From positions 62,001-126,000 of the forward strand of contig CAVUHO010000006.1 of the NCBI GenBank assembly GCA_963741385.1: 64,000 bases of DNA, read 5' to 3'. The notes beneath the pieces were generated by a model, which searched no databases, was not told where the DNA came from, and worked only from the letters and a program-made list of their open reading frames with translations. The DNA comes from Sulfomarinibacter sp963741385. Its GTDB lineage: Bacteria; Acidobacteriota; Thermoanaerobaculia; Thermoanaerobaculales; Sulfomarinibacteraceae. Position 1 is the first letter of the stretch, and every line of letters begins with the position of its first letter. Both the position numbers and the translations under genes were made by a program. Of this stretch, positions 24,556 to 35,823 are shown in pieces.

Positions 24556-24605
24556 GGCCTACCTGTATCTGATGTGGCGAGGCTCGGTAGAACAGCCCCT
24601 ACCGG

Positions 24606-26051
24606 TCACTTGATGCCCCTTTCTTTGATGCCGAACTGGAACCCGCCTGCTATGCCGTTCGCGCTCAGGATATTCCGGATTTTCGCGGCTGACGCCTGCT
24701 TGTCCGCCATGGTCACGTCGAAATTCCCCTCGAGAAAACATCCGGCCCCCGGCACAAAAACGCTCGCCCAGAGCTCCCTCTCAATTGGATTAGGGCTTAT
24801 ATTCCCTCGCACAACGACCGTCACATTTTGACCATTTGACTGTGCTGAAAAAGTGTTAATAAAATTGATGTCAGTGAGCCCATTCTCTGCGGTTTTCAAC
24901 GTGATACACAGCTTCGGGTCCTCCACGATGATGGGCTTCATGACACACTTATCCGGCTCCAAAGTGTAAAAACAAAACCCGGTGGTTGTGCATGTACCGT
25001 TATGTTTTGTATCGCACGGGCAAGCGACCGGCGCTCTGGTGTAAGATTCGATATTCGGGACGGGTATTGCCATCAATATTCCCTGATCAGTTGAAACAAT
25101 TTCCCAAAAATAACTGATCCCCCACAGATTGATATTTTCCGTATTCAGAATCGCATAACTCAACGGATCTACAAAGTACACCTTGTCGTTCTGATTCAGG
25201 TCTCGATTCAGACTCCTCACCGACAGGCTCGTCATCCCCCGCGTATTTGCCGGGTTGAACACCATCCGCTGCATCGAGTCGCTCATCAACACACCACTTC
25301 GTCGCAGGTTTTTCAGAGTCGGGGCACCTTTGGGCTGGGACCCGACCGGAACGGCAGCAGCCCTTTGCCCGGCGGGAGCCTGCGAACCGGACTCTGCTGA
25401 ACGGTTCGTGGGGTGTCCTGCACCAGGTGTTGCAGTGGGGGGTCCGCCCACCGCCAACTGCCCCGAGACGGGAAACATCGGCTCCCACCCTGGCCTCGAT
25501 GTCGGCTTGGGCGTCACCTTGGGCTTTCGCAGTTCGTCCCTGGAATATCCGCTGCCCTCGACTTCGATCGGGACACCGAGGTCCATGCTCAACTGCTGCA
25601 GCCGAGCGTCGGAAACATACCCGTTATCGGTGTTCAGGAAAGCGTCGAATTGGTCCTGGATCGCCTGATTATTCATCCGCATATTCGCGGTTTCAAGCTG
25701 CATTTTCTTCGTAAATTCTGTGAAAGCATCTGACCCAACTGGAGTCCGTTTGCCGTTCGCGATGACAAAGGCGGTTCCGTCCCCTGCTCTGAACAAATGA
25801 ACATCACTACCGCTCGTAGTTGCGATGCCGAAATTGTCACTTTGGCACGTCCATCCTCCTGGAAATCCCTGCGAGACAATTGCCAACATTTCCGCATTAT
25901 CACATTTGATTTCATTGGCGTAAAAGTAATGACATACTTTTGCAGAATGACCATCAGGATAGGTGTGATTCCCGCAAATGCGCACAGTCGAAAATCCGTT
26001 CTGACTACAAAAAATCGAAACCACAAGGACCCACCATTTCAAATTCTTCAT
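24606..26051 (-). CDS. exported Cys-containing protein of unknown function, AT-richer than neighbours
   Basis: Starting from the ATG at 26051 (GAGGAGACCGGTG upstream), the protein has 481 residues. It has a leader MKNLKWWVLVVSIFCSQNG, a cysteine-containing N-terminal domain (RICGNHTYPDG, VCHYFY, IKCDNAE, TCQSDN) and a Pro/Ala/Gly linker at about 175-250. A C-terminal domain follows with a dense Cys block near 355-395 (ACPCDTKHNGTCTTTGFCFY, KCVMKP). The disulfide-rich layout suggests a surface or secreted protein. I recognise no family. Base composition is visibly lower in GC than flanking genes, suggesting acquisition by transfer. It is convergent with the TPR remnant. Confidence 0.7.
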   Translation of the reverse strand: MKNLKWWVLVVSIFCSQNGFSTVRICGNHTYPDGHSAKVCHYFYANEIKCDNAEMLAIVSQGFPGGWTCQSDNFGIATTSGSDVHLFRAGDGTAFVIANGKRTPVGSDAFTEFTKKMQLETANMRMNNQAIQDQFDAFLNTDNGYVSDARLQQLSMDLGVPIEVEGSGYSRDELRKPKVTPKPTSRPGWEPMFPVSGQLAVGGPPTATPGAGHPTNRSAESGSQAPAGQRAAAVPVGSQPKGAPTLKNLRRSGVLMSDSMQRMVFNPANTRGMTSLSVRSLNRDLNQNDKVYFVDPLSYAILNTENINLWGISYFWEIVSTDQGILMAIPVPNIESYTRAPVACPCDTKHNGTCTTTGFCFYTLEPDKCVMKPIIVEDPKLCITLKTAENGLTDINFINTFSAQSNGQNVTVVVRGNISPNPIERELWASVFVPGAGCFLEGNFDVTMADKQASAAKIRNILSANGIAGGFQFGIKERGIK

Positions 26052-26467
26052 CACCGGTCTCCTCTTCAGTTCATTTGAGTTCAATTCTTCCGACACATTT
26101 CAAATTCTCGACTCCCCCGCACCTCATACAACGGGAACGAGTCCGCCGCAGGACCTCCGGTTCGGTGTCCTCGCCAAGCCATTGCCGCCCCCGTGCGGAT
26201 TTTCTGCTGAACAACAGGTTGTAAGAATGTTCTGCTGGCGGACAGACTACCACGTTTTCGCGACCCGGTCTCCATTGCGTCGATACCAACCAATGGCACC
26301 GTGCCCAGCGTTTCGCGCTCCTGTGTGGCCTTCACGCCGCATCCTGCGCTTCGGCTTTGCGACGATCGCGGCGAGGAGGCGGTTGTTTCTTCAAAAGCAA
26401 TGACGAAAAATCGCAAATGTTGTCTATACTGACAGTATCGCGAGTTTCTTTGGGGGAGGATTATCCG

Positions 26468-27754
<1,287 letters not shown>

Positions 27755-27935
27755 AAGATCCTGGTGGAGGGCTGTCGAGAACGGCCGCCTCGGCCGCGAC
27801 CGCATTTTCATTTTTCGTTGTCGAGGGCGGCAGATCACAAGTGCTGTGTGGCGTCTTTGTGGCCATGTCCTCATGTTCGCCGATTCTGATCTGAATTGGC
27901 TGAAATTCGCATCAGATTGCGAAGTTCGTAATAAA

Positions 27936-27964
27936 CTGACTCGAATCGACTTTTCTGCTACACT
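27936..27964 (+). promoter_or_regulatory. candidate sigma-70 promoter of the DEAD-box helicase gene
   Basis: CTGACT (27936-27941) and TACACT (27959-27964) lie 17 bases apart, each matching four of six consensus positions. They sit in an AT-rich part of the 282-base gap. The transcript would start near 27971 and carry a leader of about 100 bases, which for a DbpA-like helicase could be structured. No other feature is visible in the gap. Confidence 0.4.
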
Positions 27965-28075
27965 GAGGTCTGTCCCGGGTGCGCTGTTTTCCGGTGGATT
28001 CACACCAGCTCCCGCTCGAATGACCTCCGTCACGGTGTGACAGCGCCCGCGACCGAACCCTACTGGAAAAAACTG

Positions 28076-29740
28076 ATGCATGAAATGTCGTTTGCCGAGG
28101 TCCCTGCGGGTCTCGGCGCCGTTCTCGCCGCTCGCGGCTTCAGCGAGCTGACCCCGATCCAGACCGCCGTTTTGAACCCCGATCTCGCGGGCCGTGACCT
28201 GCGCATCTCGTCGCAGACCGGCTCCGGCAAGACCGTCGCCCTGGGTCTGGTGGTGGCCGACGAGGTGGCCGCAGCCGTCACCTTGGAAAACCGCGGTCCG
28301 GTGCGGGCACGCCCCTCGGTGCTGCTGGTCGCACCGACCCGGGAACTGGCGGTTCAACTCGCCGAAGAGCTGACGTGGTTGTTCGCGCCCCTGGGCGCCA
28401 CCGTGGTGTCGCTCACCGGTGGCACCTCGCTCGGCATCGACTTTCGCGAGCTCAAGCGCAATCCACAGGTTCTGGTAGGCACACCCGGGCGGGTGCGCGA
28501 CCACCTCGAACGGGGCAGCCTCGAACTCGACAGGGTGCGGGTGGTCGCCCTCGACGAGGCCGACGAGATGTTGGCGATGGGTTTCGAAGAAGAGATCACG
28601 GCGATCTTGGCCGCAACGCCGGAAGAGCGCCGCACCCATCTGGTGTCGGCGACCTTTCCAGCGTCGGTGCGATCGGTGGCAGCGCGCCATCAACGCGATT
28701 CGGTGATGATCGCCGGCACCGCGCCCGGAAGGTCCAATTCCGACATCTCGTACACCACCATGGTGGTGGCGCCAAACCAGAAGCTGCCGGCGCTGGTCAA
28801 CGTCCTTCTCATGGAGCCGGATGCCAAGACGCTGATCTTCGTGCGGACGCGACTGGATACCGCCGAGCTGTCCGACGCCCTCGCCGAACTCGGCTTTGCC
28901 GTGAGGCCGCTCTCCGGCGACCTCAACCAACGCGAGCGCACAGCCACATTGAACGCTTTCCGGCGCGGCCAGACGCCGATTCTGGTGGCCACCGACGTGG
29001 CGGCGCGCGGGCTCGACGTCCAGGATATCGCCCAGGTCATCAACGTCGATCTGCCGGTCAACGCCGATCTGTTCACCCACCGCAGCGGCCGAACCGGCCG
29101 CGCCGGGCGCAAGGGCCGCAGCCTGATCTTCGTGCCGCCCCGCGCCGTCCGCCGGGTTGACGCCATGCTGCGCCACGCCGGCATCAAGGCCGTTCATTCC
29201 GAGATTCCGAATCGTGACGACATCCACCGCGCGGCTGACCGGCGTCTCATCGAGAGGATCTCTGAACCCGCCGCCGAAGACCGCAACGACCTCGACCGGC
29301 TCCTCAGCGTGGCCGCCGAACTGCTCGAGGACCGCGACCCAGTGTCGGTGGTGGCGTCGCTCCTCGCCAAGGCCGACCACGGCGGCCCGTGTGCGCCGCA
29401 CGATATCGTGCCGGTAACGGTTCAGGAGAGTTGGGATGGGCGGTCCCGCCCCACGAGGGGGCAACGCCCCGCCCCGTCCAACTGGGCTCGTTTCCAGGTC
29501 AGCTGGGGCAGGACCCACGGCGCCGATCCGGGACGGCTGCTGGCCGTCGTCTGTCGCCGTGGCGGCATCAAAAGCTCGGACGTGGGCGCCATCACAATCG
29601 GTGGGCAATCCTCGATGGTCGAGGTCAATCCGACGCTTGCCCAGGCCTTCGCCCGGTCCGCCGCCCGCCCCGATCCCCGCGACCCCAGGATCAAGTTCCG
29701 CGAATGGCGCGAACCCAAGCCGAAGCAGGGGCGGCGCTGA
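28076..29740 (+). CDS. DEAD-box RNA helicase with DbpA-like C-terminal domain
   Basis: The 554-residue protein carries the Q motif (FAEVPAGLGAVLAARGFSELTPIQ), motif I SQTGSGKT, PTRELA, DEADEML, SAT, VATDVAARGLDV and HRSGRTGRAGR. The last about 80 residues (WARFQVSWGRTHGADPGRLLAVVCRRGGI) match the DbpA RNA-binding domain, which targets helicases to 23S rRNA hairpin 92. A ribosome-assembly role follows. A GTG at 28037 is an alternative start. Just before the RNA-binding domain is a low-complexity insert (GRSRPTRGQRPAPS) encoded by a REP-like GC hairpin at 29435-29480. Confidence 0.9.
   Translation: MHEMSFAEVPAGLGAVLAARGFSELTPIQTAVLNPDLAGRDLRISSQTGSGKTVALGLVVADEVAAAVTLENRGPVRARPSVLLVAPTRELAVQLAEELTWLFAPLGATVVSLTGGTSLGIDFRELKRNPQVLVGTPGRVRDHLERGSLELDRVRVVALDEADEMLAMGFEEEITAILAATPEERRTHLVSATFPASVRSVAARHQRDSVMIAGTAPGRSNSDISYTTMVVAPNQKLPALVNVLLMEPDAKTLIFVRTRLDTAELSDALAELGFAVRPLSGDLNQRERTATLNAFRRGQTPILVATDVAARGLDVQDIAQVINVDLPVNADLFTHRSGRTGRAGRKGRSLIFVPPRAVRRVDAMLRHAGIKAVHSEIPNRDDIHRAADRRLIERISEPAAEDRNDLDRLLSVAAELLEDRDPVSVVASLLAKADHGGPCAPHDIVPVTVQESWDGRSRPTRGQRPAPSNWARFQVSWGRTHGADPGRLLAVVCRRGGIKSSDVGAITIGGQSSMVEVNPTLAQAFARSAARPDPRDPRIKFREWREPKPKQGRR
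29435..29480 (+). repeat. REP-like GC-rich palindromic insert inside the helicase gene
   Basis: The DNA reads GGGCGGTCCCGCCCC, then GGGGGC-AAC-GCCCC (29457-29470), a perfect small hairpin followed by another GCCCC tract. It is translated in frame as an Arg/Pro/Gly segment between the helicase core and the RNA-binding domain. The base pattern is that of an intergenic REP element rather than of coding DNA. Confidence 0.35.
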
Positions 29741-29812
29741 CAAACGCCACAGCGGCACCTGATCTGCCCACACCAACTGACCCGCATTTCTCAGCGAAAC
29801 GCGACGACCTGA

Positions 29813-30010
29813 GTCCCGTATATTCATCTATCCGTACTCGAATCGGGCACGCTCGGTCTCACTTCGGGGCCGGTCTTCGCCCCCGGCGGCAATCGGATCG
29901 GCACCTTCAACTCGGTGTGGCGGCGCGGGCCCGATGGTTCCTGGAAGGTAGTCTTCGACCGCGGCTGCCCTGACTGCGAGTGCCCCCCGGCAGGCGACGA
30001 AGCCGACTGA
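29813..30010 (+). pseudogene. C-terminal remnant of an NTF2/DUF4440-like protein
   Basis: One frame reads HLSVLESGTLGLTSGPVF, then NRIGTFNSVWRR, DGSWKVVFDRGCPDC, to a TGA at 30008-30010. The phrase TFNSVWRRGPDGSWKVVFD is the end of SnoaL/DUF4440-type proteins, which are normally 130-170 residues. Only about 60 residues remain, a stop at 29810-29812 closes the frame upstream, and there is no start signal. It looks like the leftover 3' end of a deleted gene. The following 289 bases (30011-30299) show no gene; they form the leader of the subtilase gene. Confidence 0.6.
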
Positions 30011-30299
30011 CCGCAAGGCCGCCAAGACTTCCGGCGGGGTGACTCTCCAAGAACCGAGGTGGCGATGGACGAAGCCCCTCTTGTGCTCGGGTTTCGCCGC
30101 GCATGATTCCTTTGAGATCGATACAACCTCTGGTTGAAAACCGACGCGGTTGCCAGTGTTAGGATGGTGCGACGATAGAGACCTGTGCGGGAGACCTCTT
30201 GAAAAAGTGCTTTGCCATGAAGAGTATGAGATCGGGACAAAAATTCCGATCGGACGGTGGCGCTCGTCGCGGCTCTCGGGCAGTCTCTTGGAGAACAAT

Positions 30300-32852
30300 T
30301 TGAAGCTTTATTCAATCCGATGTGTCAGGTACGGTTTGTTGATCGCATTGTCGGTAACGGCTTCGGCTGCCCTGCAAGCCGCCCAGCCCATCCCCACTGA
30401 CGGTAAAGGTCGGCCGTTGTACCAGGCTGGGGTCGTGGCGGTGAAGCTGCGATCGAATGCGTCACCGGTTGATCAAAAGGCACTGCCCTTTGGGTTCGGT
30501 ATCTCATCACTCGATGCGACTTCGGCCGAACTCGGTGTGGTGCGGGTGGAGCGTTTGATCGAATCCCGGCTCACCAAGACACGTCCCGATCTCCCGGATC
30601 TCTCGCGGATCTACCGCGTCACCCTGCCTACCGGGGTGGACGTGCGAGGCGCCGCAAGAATTTTCGACGCCGACCCGGCGGTCGAATATGCCGAGCCGAT
30701 CCCGGCCCTCTATCTCGACGAAATCCCCAACGATCCCCAGTACAACCTGCAGTGGTTTCTCGAGTCGATCAAGGCCGAATCCGCATGGGATGTTCATAAG
30801 GGAGAAAATGGCGCCGAGGTGGTCGTCGGCATCGCCGACTCAGGGGTGGCCTGGCGCCACCCGGATCTCGTCGAAAACATCTACCAGAACCTTGGTGAGG
30901 ATGCAGACGGAGACGGCCACGTGATCGAACAGTCGGGAGATAGCTGGGTGTTCGACCCCGGCGACATCAACGATATTGACAATGATAGAAACGGCTACGT
31001 GGATGATTTTGTGGGTTGGAATTTCCTCAATGACGATCTCGAGCAGGACAACGACCCCGACGACCCGAGCGGCCACGGCACCCACGTGGCAGGGCTCGCC
31101 GCCGGCCGGACCAACAATGGCGTCGGGATTTCCTGCATCAGCTGGAATGTCAAGGTCCTGCCGACTTCGGCGGCCAACAGCCAATCGGACAACACGATTG
31201 AACGTGGCCTCAGCAGTGTCGTCTATTTGGCGGAGAACGGTGCGGACATCATCAATATGAGCTGGGGGGGCGACTCCACATCACGACTGCAGCAGGACGT
31301 CATGGCGTACGCAACAGGTCTCGGCAGTCTGCTGGTGGCGGCGGCGGGCAACGACGCGACGTCTGCGCTTCATTATCCGAGCTCCCTGCCGGGAGTGATC
31401 AGCGTCGCCTCTGTCGGCAAGACCGATCGGCTGGCCTCCTACTCGAACTACGGCATCAGCGTCGACATCTCGGCGCCGGGCGGTGCTGGTCTCAACGGCG
31501 TGAGAAGCACAACTCCCCCATCCAACTATGGCGAAAATTCGGGGACCTCCATGGCCTCTCCGGTCGTAGCCGGCGTTTTTGCCCTGCTCAAGTCTCTTCG
31601 CCCCTCGTGGTCGAACGACCAACTCGTTCAACAGGTTCTCGGTACGGCGGATTCGATCGAGGATCTGAACTCCAATTTCGCCGGCCTTCTCGGAGAGGGC
31701 CGCGTCAACGCGTTCCGTACGCTGACTGATCAGCCCCAGACCGCGACGCGCGAGCTCCGACTCGACGTGTTGGCAATGGAGGTCCTCGACGACAACAACG
31801 ACGGTTCGCTCGAGGCCGGAGAACGCGCCGAAATACGACTCACCTTGAGGAATTACAGCCACCGCGCAACCAGCAACGCCGTGACGATGACTCTGAGCTC
31901 AGACGAGCCCTCTGTCGCTGTCGTCGGTGCCACTGTCACAACCGCGGTGACGGCGGACATGGCGGCGGTCCTCTCGAGCACCTTCGCTATTCAGGTGGCG
32001 GCAAATGCCCCCTCGGGCGTGATCAACCTGACCCTCTCTGCCGAGGCATCCGACGCAACCATTTCTCCCCACAGCACGTTGGATCTGCCACCGGTATTGA
32101 TCGCCGGCGGCGGGCTCCTGGTGTGGGAGGGCACCGCGGATGCCGCCACTTTCAGCGGGAGGTATCTCCGCGATGAGCTGACCTCCCGCGATTTCACCGT
32201 GACCTATATTTCGGGGGACTTCCCCCGCGGGCTGAAGGGATTTGACGGCGTGTTCCTGTCCTTTGGCAACGCCGGCCTCGATCCGGACGGACCCCCATAT
32301 TCAGCTCGTCTCGACGCCCAGTGGAAGGTGGACGCGATCCAGGACTACCTCGAAACGGGAGGACGTCTCTTCCTCGAGGGTGGCGACACCCTGGGTTGGG
32401 ACGTTTACGACCTGGTCGACGGCACCTCTCTCCTCCCCCTCTTCGGCATCGAAAGCGGTGTCGACGGCGACACCAACACCATCGACAGTCTGGCCGGAAA
32501 CGGCGACGCCCTCACGTCGGGTATGGAGTTCGTCGAGACAACCCAGTCTCCGGTGGATTGGATCGACATCTTCACCCCATCCACCGGCGTCGCCGCCTTT
32601 ACCGAGTCCGACTACGGAATCGTCTCAGTCCAGTACAAAGGTCTATACGGGCAGCGGACATTCTGTCTTTCCTACGCGATTGCGGAACTCGTCGACGGGT
32701 CGACAACCCGCGACAATCTGATGGATGCATTGATCGACTTTTTGGGTCTTACTCCTGGCGGTCCCAGAGAGGCCATCTCCCGCCGAGCCGGCCGCCGGGT
32801 GATTCCGGTGTCCGGGGCGAAGCATCTCTCGCAACCAAACGGCCGCCCCTGA
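30300..32852 (+). CDS. exported subtilisin-like (S8) serine protease with C-terminal extension
   Basis: A TTG at 30300 preceded by TTGGAG gives 850 residues with a good signal peptide (MKLYSIRCVRYGLLIALSV, ending AALQAAQ). A propeptide of about 120 residues follows (VVAVKLRSN, FDADPAVEYAEPIP). The S8 domain has a full triad: D180 (IADSG), H259 (GHGTHVAG) and S417 (GTSMASP). It carries an Asp-rich insert near 200-245 that resembles calcium sites. Beyond about 480 come a beta-sandwich resembling CARDB-type domains (DDNNDGSLEAGERAEIRL) and a further domain of about 200 residues. The frame goes back to 30150 without a leader. A secreted protein-degrading enzyme is likely. Confidence 0.87.
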   Translation: MKLYSIRCVRYGLLIALSVTASAALQAAQPIPTDGKGRPLYQAGVVAVKLRSNASPVDQKALPFGFGISSLDATSAELGVVRVERLIESRLTKTRPDLPDLSRIYRVTLPTGVDVRGAARIFDADPAVEYAEPIPALYLDEIPNDPQYNLQWFLESIKAESAWDVHKGENGAEVVVGIADSGVAWRHPDLVENIYQNLGEDADGDGHVIEQSGDSWVFDPGDINDIDNDRNGYVDDFVGWNFLNDDLEQDNDPDDPSGHGTHVAGLAAGRTNNGVGISCISWNVKVLPTSAANSQSDNTIERGLSSVVYLAENGADIINMSWGGDSTSRLQQDVMAYATGLGSLLVAAAGNDATSALHYPSSLPGVISVASVGKTDRLASYSNYGISVDISAPGGAGLNGVRSTTPPSNYGENSGTSMASPVVAGVFALLKSLRPSWSNDQLVQQVLGTADSIEDLNSNFAGLLGEGRVNAFRTLTDQPQTATRELRLDVLAMEVLDDNNDGSLEAGERAEIRLTLRNYSHRATSNAVTMTLSSDEPSVAVVGATVTTAVTADMAAVLSSTFAIQVAANAPSGVINLTLSAEASDATISPHSTLDLPPVLIAGGGLLVWEGTADAATFSGRYLRDELTSRDFTVTYISGDFPRGLKGFDGVFLSFGNAGLDPDGPPYSARLDAQWKVDAIQDYLETGGRLFLEGGDTLGWDVYDLVDGTSLLPLFGIESGVDGDTNTIDSLAGNGDALTSGMEFVETTQSPVDWIDIFTPSTGVAAFTESDYGIVSVQYKGLYGQRTFCLSYAIAELVDGSTTRDNLMDALIDFLGLTPGGPREAISRRAGRRVIPVSGAKHLSQPNGRP

Positions 32853-32909
32853 GTCTTCGATCCGGTTCGGGCCGTTATTGAGTCATCGAAGCCGCGTCGA
32901 TGCGATCGC

Positions 32910-35651
32910 CTAGCGAGCGCCCGCTTCGGAAAGACGCTGCAGCTCCCCGAACCACCCGAGCACGACCTTGGCCTCTGTCGCGAGCGCACCTTCAGTGGTG
33001 CCCTGGAACATGACAAAGCGCTTGCCGTCGCTCGCGACGTCGTAGTCTGGGAAGTTGTAACCGGGAAGCAGTACGCCCCGCAACCCGCCGAGGAAGTTGC
33101 CTTCAAAGACGACCTCCGGCCGACTCGCCCGGAAGGAATTTCCCTCGGTCGCAACTTTGACCGACATGATGCCCTCATCGGTTCGGAAGAAGAGCTCGCG
33201 GCCGTCACCCGACCAGAGTGCCTGGGTGCCGCCGCCGTCCGACACCTGCCACTTGCCGCCGCCGGGAGGAAACGAGGCGACGAAGACCTCGGGACGGCCG
33301 GTCTCGGTGGAGTTGTAGGCCAGCCACCGGCCGTCCGGCGAAAAGGCCGGCCCGGTCTCGTCGAACGGCGTCTTGACGAACGCCTCGGGCTCCCCGGCAC
33401 CGCCGTCCGCGTCGATGGGCAGGATCCAGATGTCGGTCTGGCCGCCATCGCCGGCGCTCTGGATCGCGAGGTGCCGCCCGTCCGCAGACCAGGATTGCGG
33501 GGCGGGAAAGGTCTGCTTGCCCGGCTCCATCAACATCTCGGCGTCGCCCGTACCGTCGGTGCGCTTGCGGAAGATGCCGTCGACCCCGTCGATCTCGCCC
33601 TCGTAGGCGATCCAACGGCCGTCGGGCGACCACACCGGATCGGCTTCGTAGGCCTCGCCGAAGGTGATGCGCGTGGCGACGTCCCGCTCGAGGTCGTACA
33701 CCCAGACGTCCCAGTTCGGGCCGCGCTGTACAGAAACGGCGAGTCTGCTGCCGTCGGGTGAGAGTCTGGGGGTTCCGTAGATCCCCGGCTCTCCCCATAA
33801 CGTCTCGCTGCGCCCTTCGCGGTCGGCCCACACGATCGGGAAGGGTTCGAGCGCGTTCCCGCCCTCGAGGTAGACCAGCAGCCCGGTGTCCGACACGGCG
33901 TACTGCGCAGAACCCTGGCCCGCGTTGGTCTCGAGCCCTTCGAGCACCGGCATCTGCGACCCCGTGGCCTCGAGCTTGTCGACATCGAACGGCAACGCGA
34001 AGAGCGTGCCCTCGTGAACATAGAGGATGTGCCCGGTCGGCACGTACCGCGGGTAGTAGCCGCCCCGATGGATGACCTTGCGCTCGCCGGTCGCGACGAT
34101 GACGACCTCTATCGAGGCGTCCTCGAACACGAACTGGCCACCCTCGGTCAGCGAGCTGAAGAGCACGGCCTTGCCCCCCGGGAGCCACTGCGGCCAACGG
34201 TGCGATTGCTCACCGGCCGCCTCGTCGAGTTCGGTCAGCGGCTGCGGGTCACCGCCCGACGCCGAAATCCGCGACAGGCCCGTGTAGATCGAGCGGCTGT
34301 AGACGATGGTGCCATCCGGCCCCCAGGTCGCGCCGCGGCTCCGTTCGACCTGGGCGAGGGTGATCGGCGCGCCGCCGCTGGTCGAGATTTTTTTGAGTTC
34401 GCCGGGGGTCACGAAGCCCAGCCAGTCACCTTTTGGCGAGAAGAAGGGGTGGTAGGGACCGCTGCCGCCCTCACCGCTGGCCAGCACCGTCTCCTGGAAG
34501 CGGTCCAGAGGCCGCAATATCAGCGACTGCGTCTGCCCTTCCTGACCGGTGGTATAGGCGATCATGCTGCCGTCGGGAGACACGACGATGCCGGAGCCCA
34601 GACGCGAGAACAGACCCTGCTCCGAAACGTTGATTTCGAACCTCCGCAGCAGTTCGGGCTTGCTGCGAGCGCCGAGAAACACGGCCCCGAGCAGCAGACC
34701 GAGGACCAGCCCCGCAGCGACGCCTGCGCCAATCAGCCACGGCTTACGACGAGACGCTTCGGCTCCCACGACCTCCCCGGCCTCGGGATTTTCCATCCAC
34801 TCCTGAAGCGCGATCCGTGCGTCGCCGATCGACTGCAGGCGGCGGTTGACATCCTTCTGGAGGCACCGTTCGAGGAGCCGACGGATCTGCGCCGGCACCT
34901 TCGACGACAGCTCGTCGAGGTCCGGCTCCTTGTGCACCACCGCCCCGATCACATCGGTTGCCGTCTCACCGGTGAACAATCGCTGACCGGTCAGCATCTC
35001 GTAAAGGATGCAGCCGAAGGCCCAGATGTCCGCGCGCCGGTCCACCGGTTTGCCCCGCGCCTGTTCGGGGCTCATGTAGCCCGCGGTGCCCAGGAGCACG
35101 CCCAACCCCGTCATCGCCTGGGTCAGGGTCGGCGACAGCGACAGGTCGTGGTTGACGTGGTCGCCCGACATCGGGTCGCCGATCAGCGCCTTCGCGAGAC
35201 CGAAGTCCAGCACCTTGACGTTGCCGTCCGGCGTGATGTTGACGTTCGCCGGTTTGAGGTCGCGGTGAATCACGCCCTTCTCGTGCGCCGACTCGACCGC
35301 CTCGGCGATCTGCTTCGCGATGCGCACCACTTCGTCGATCGGCATCGGCCCCTGCTGGATCCGCTCCGCCAGGGTCTGGCCTTCCACCAGTTCCATCACC
35401 AGGAAACGCTTCCCGTCGACCTCTTCGAGACCGTGGATGCCGGCGATGTTGGGGTGCGAGAGCGACGCCAGCACCCGCGCCTCGCGTTCGAAACGCGCCA
35501 GCCGCTCGGGGTCCTGGGCGAAACCGTCCGGCAGCATCTTGAGGGCCACCTGGCGACCGAGCTTGGTGTCTTCGGCGCGCCACACCTCCCCCATCCCGCC
35601 CTCGCCCAGTTTCGAAGTCACCTTGTAGTGCGAAACATTGCTGCCGATCAT
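32910..35651 (-). CDS. Ser/Thr kinase with transmembrane helix and WD40-like propeller (paralogue 1)
   Basis: GGAGTG before the ATG at 35651 sets the start. Kinase domain residues 9-275: LGEGGMGEVWRAED, ATP lysine K38, HRDLKPAN (D130), DFG (148-150), GYMSPEQARGK. One transmembrane helix lies at about 304-326. The outside part (about 340-910) is built of PD40/TolB-type repeats such as SPDGSRLAVSV, WSPDGRWIAYE, FSPDGRWLAYN, forming a beta-propeller that probably senses a ligand or protein. The three paralogues here share the start MIGSxVSHYKVTSKLGEGG. This one is least like the others after residue 290. It follows DUF3999 by 172 bases and is last in the array. Confidence 0.9.
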   Translation of the reverse strand: MIGSNVSHYKVTSKLGEGGMGEVWRAEDTKLGRQVALKMLPDGFAQDPERLARFEREARVLASLSHPNIAGIHGLEEVDGKRFLVMELVEGQTLAERIQQGPMPIDEVVRIAKQIAEAVESAHEKGVIHRDLKPANVNITPDGNVKVLDFGLAKALIGDPMSGDHVNHDLSLSPTLTQAMTGLGVLLGTAGYMSPEQARGKPVDRRADIWAFGCILYEMLTGQRLFTGETATDVIGAVVHKEPDLDELSSKVPAQIRRLLERCLQKDVNRRLQSIGDARIALQEWMENPEAGEVVGAEASRRKPWLIGAGVAAGLVLGLLLGAVFLGARSKPELLRRFEINVSEQGLFSRLGSGIVVSPDGSMIAYTTGQEGQTQSLILRPLDRFQETVLASGEGGSGPYHPFFSPKGDWLGFVTPGELKKISTSGGAPITLAQVERSRGATWGPDGTIVYSRSIYTGLSRISASGGDPQPLTELDEAAGEQSHRWPQWLPGGKAVLFSSLTEGGQFVFEDASIEVVIVATGERKVIHRGGYYPRYVPTGHILYVHEGTLFALPFDVDKLEATGSQMPVLEGLETNAGQGSAQYAVSDTGLLVYLEGGNALEPFPIVWADREGRSETLWGEPGIYGTPRLSPDGSRLAVSVQRGPNWDVWVYDLERDVATRITFGEAYEADPVWSPDGRWIAYEGEIDGVDGIFRKRTDGTGDAEMLMEPGKQTFPAPQSWSADGRHLAIQSAGDGGQTDIWILPIDADGGAGEPEAFVKTPFDETGPAFSPDGRWLAYNSTETGRPEVFVASFPPGGGKWQVSDGGGTQALWSGDGRELFFRTDEGIMSVKVATEGNSFRASRPEVVFEGNFLGGLRGVLLPGYNFPDYDVASDGKRFVMFQGTTEGALATEAKVVLGWFGELQRLSEAGAR

Positions 35652-35747
35652 CCCCACTCCTTCAATATCCCGCCGATCGCGGGTCACGCCATCTGTATGT
35701 ATTGAATGCAATCCAACCCTTTATGAAAAACCCGGGAGAGTCCAAAT

Positions 35748-35758
35748 ATTCCTCGGCG
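35748..35758 (-). promoter_or_regulatory. conserved upstream motif CGCCGAGGAAT, kinase paralogue 1
   Basis: On the minus strand CGCCGAGGAAT lies 97 bases before the kinase start. The same GAGGAAT core stands 99 and 92 bases before the other two paralogues. Conservation in position and sequence, amid otherwise diverged leaders, suggests a promoter element or activator site. The GGAA-type core would suit an ECF sigma -35 box, but that is inference. Confidence 0.4.
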
Positions 35759-35823
35759 GCGCCACGTCGACGGTGGGGATGCCGGGTTCCGAAACCGGTT
35801 TGTGTCTTGATTCCGGTATGTGC

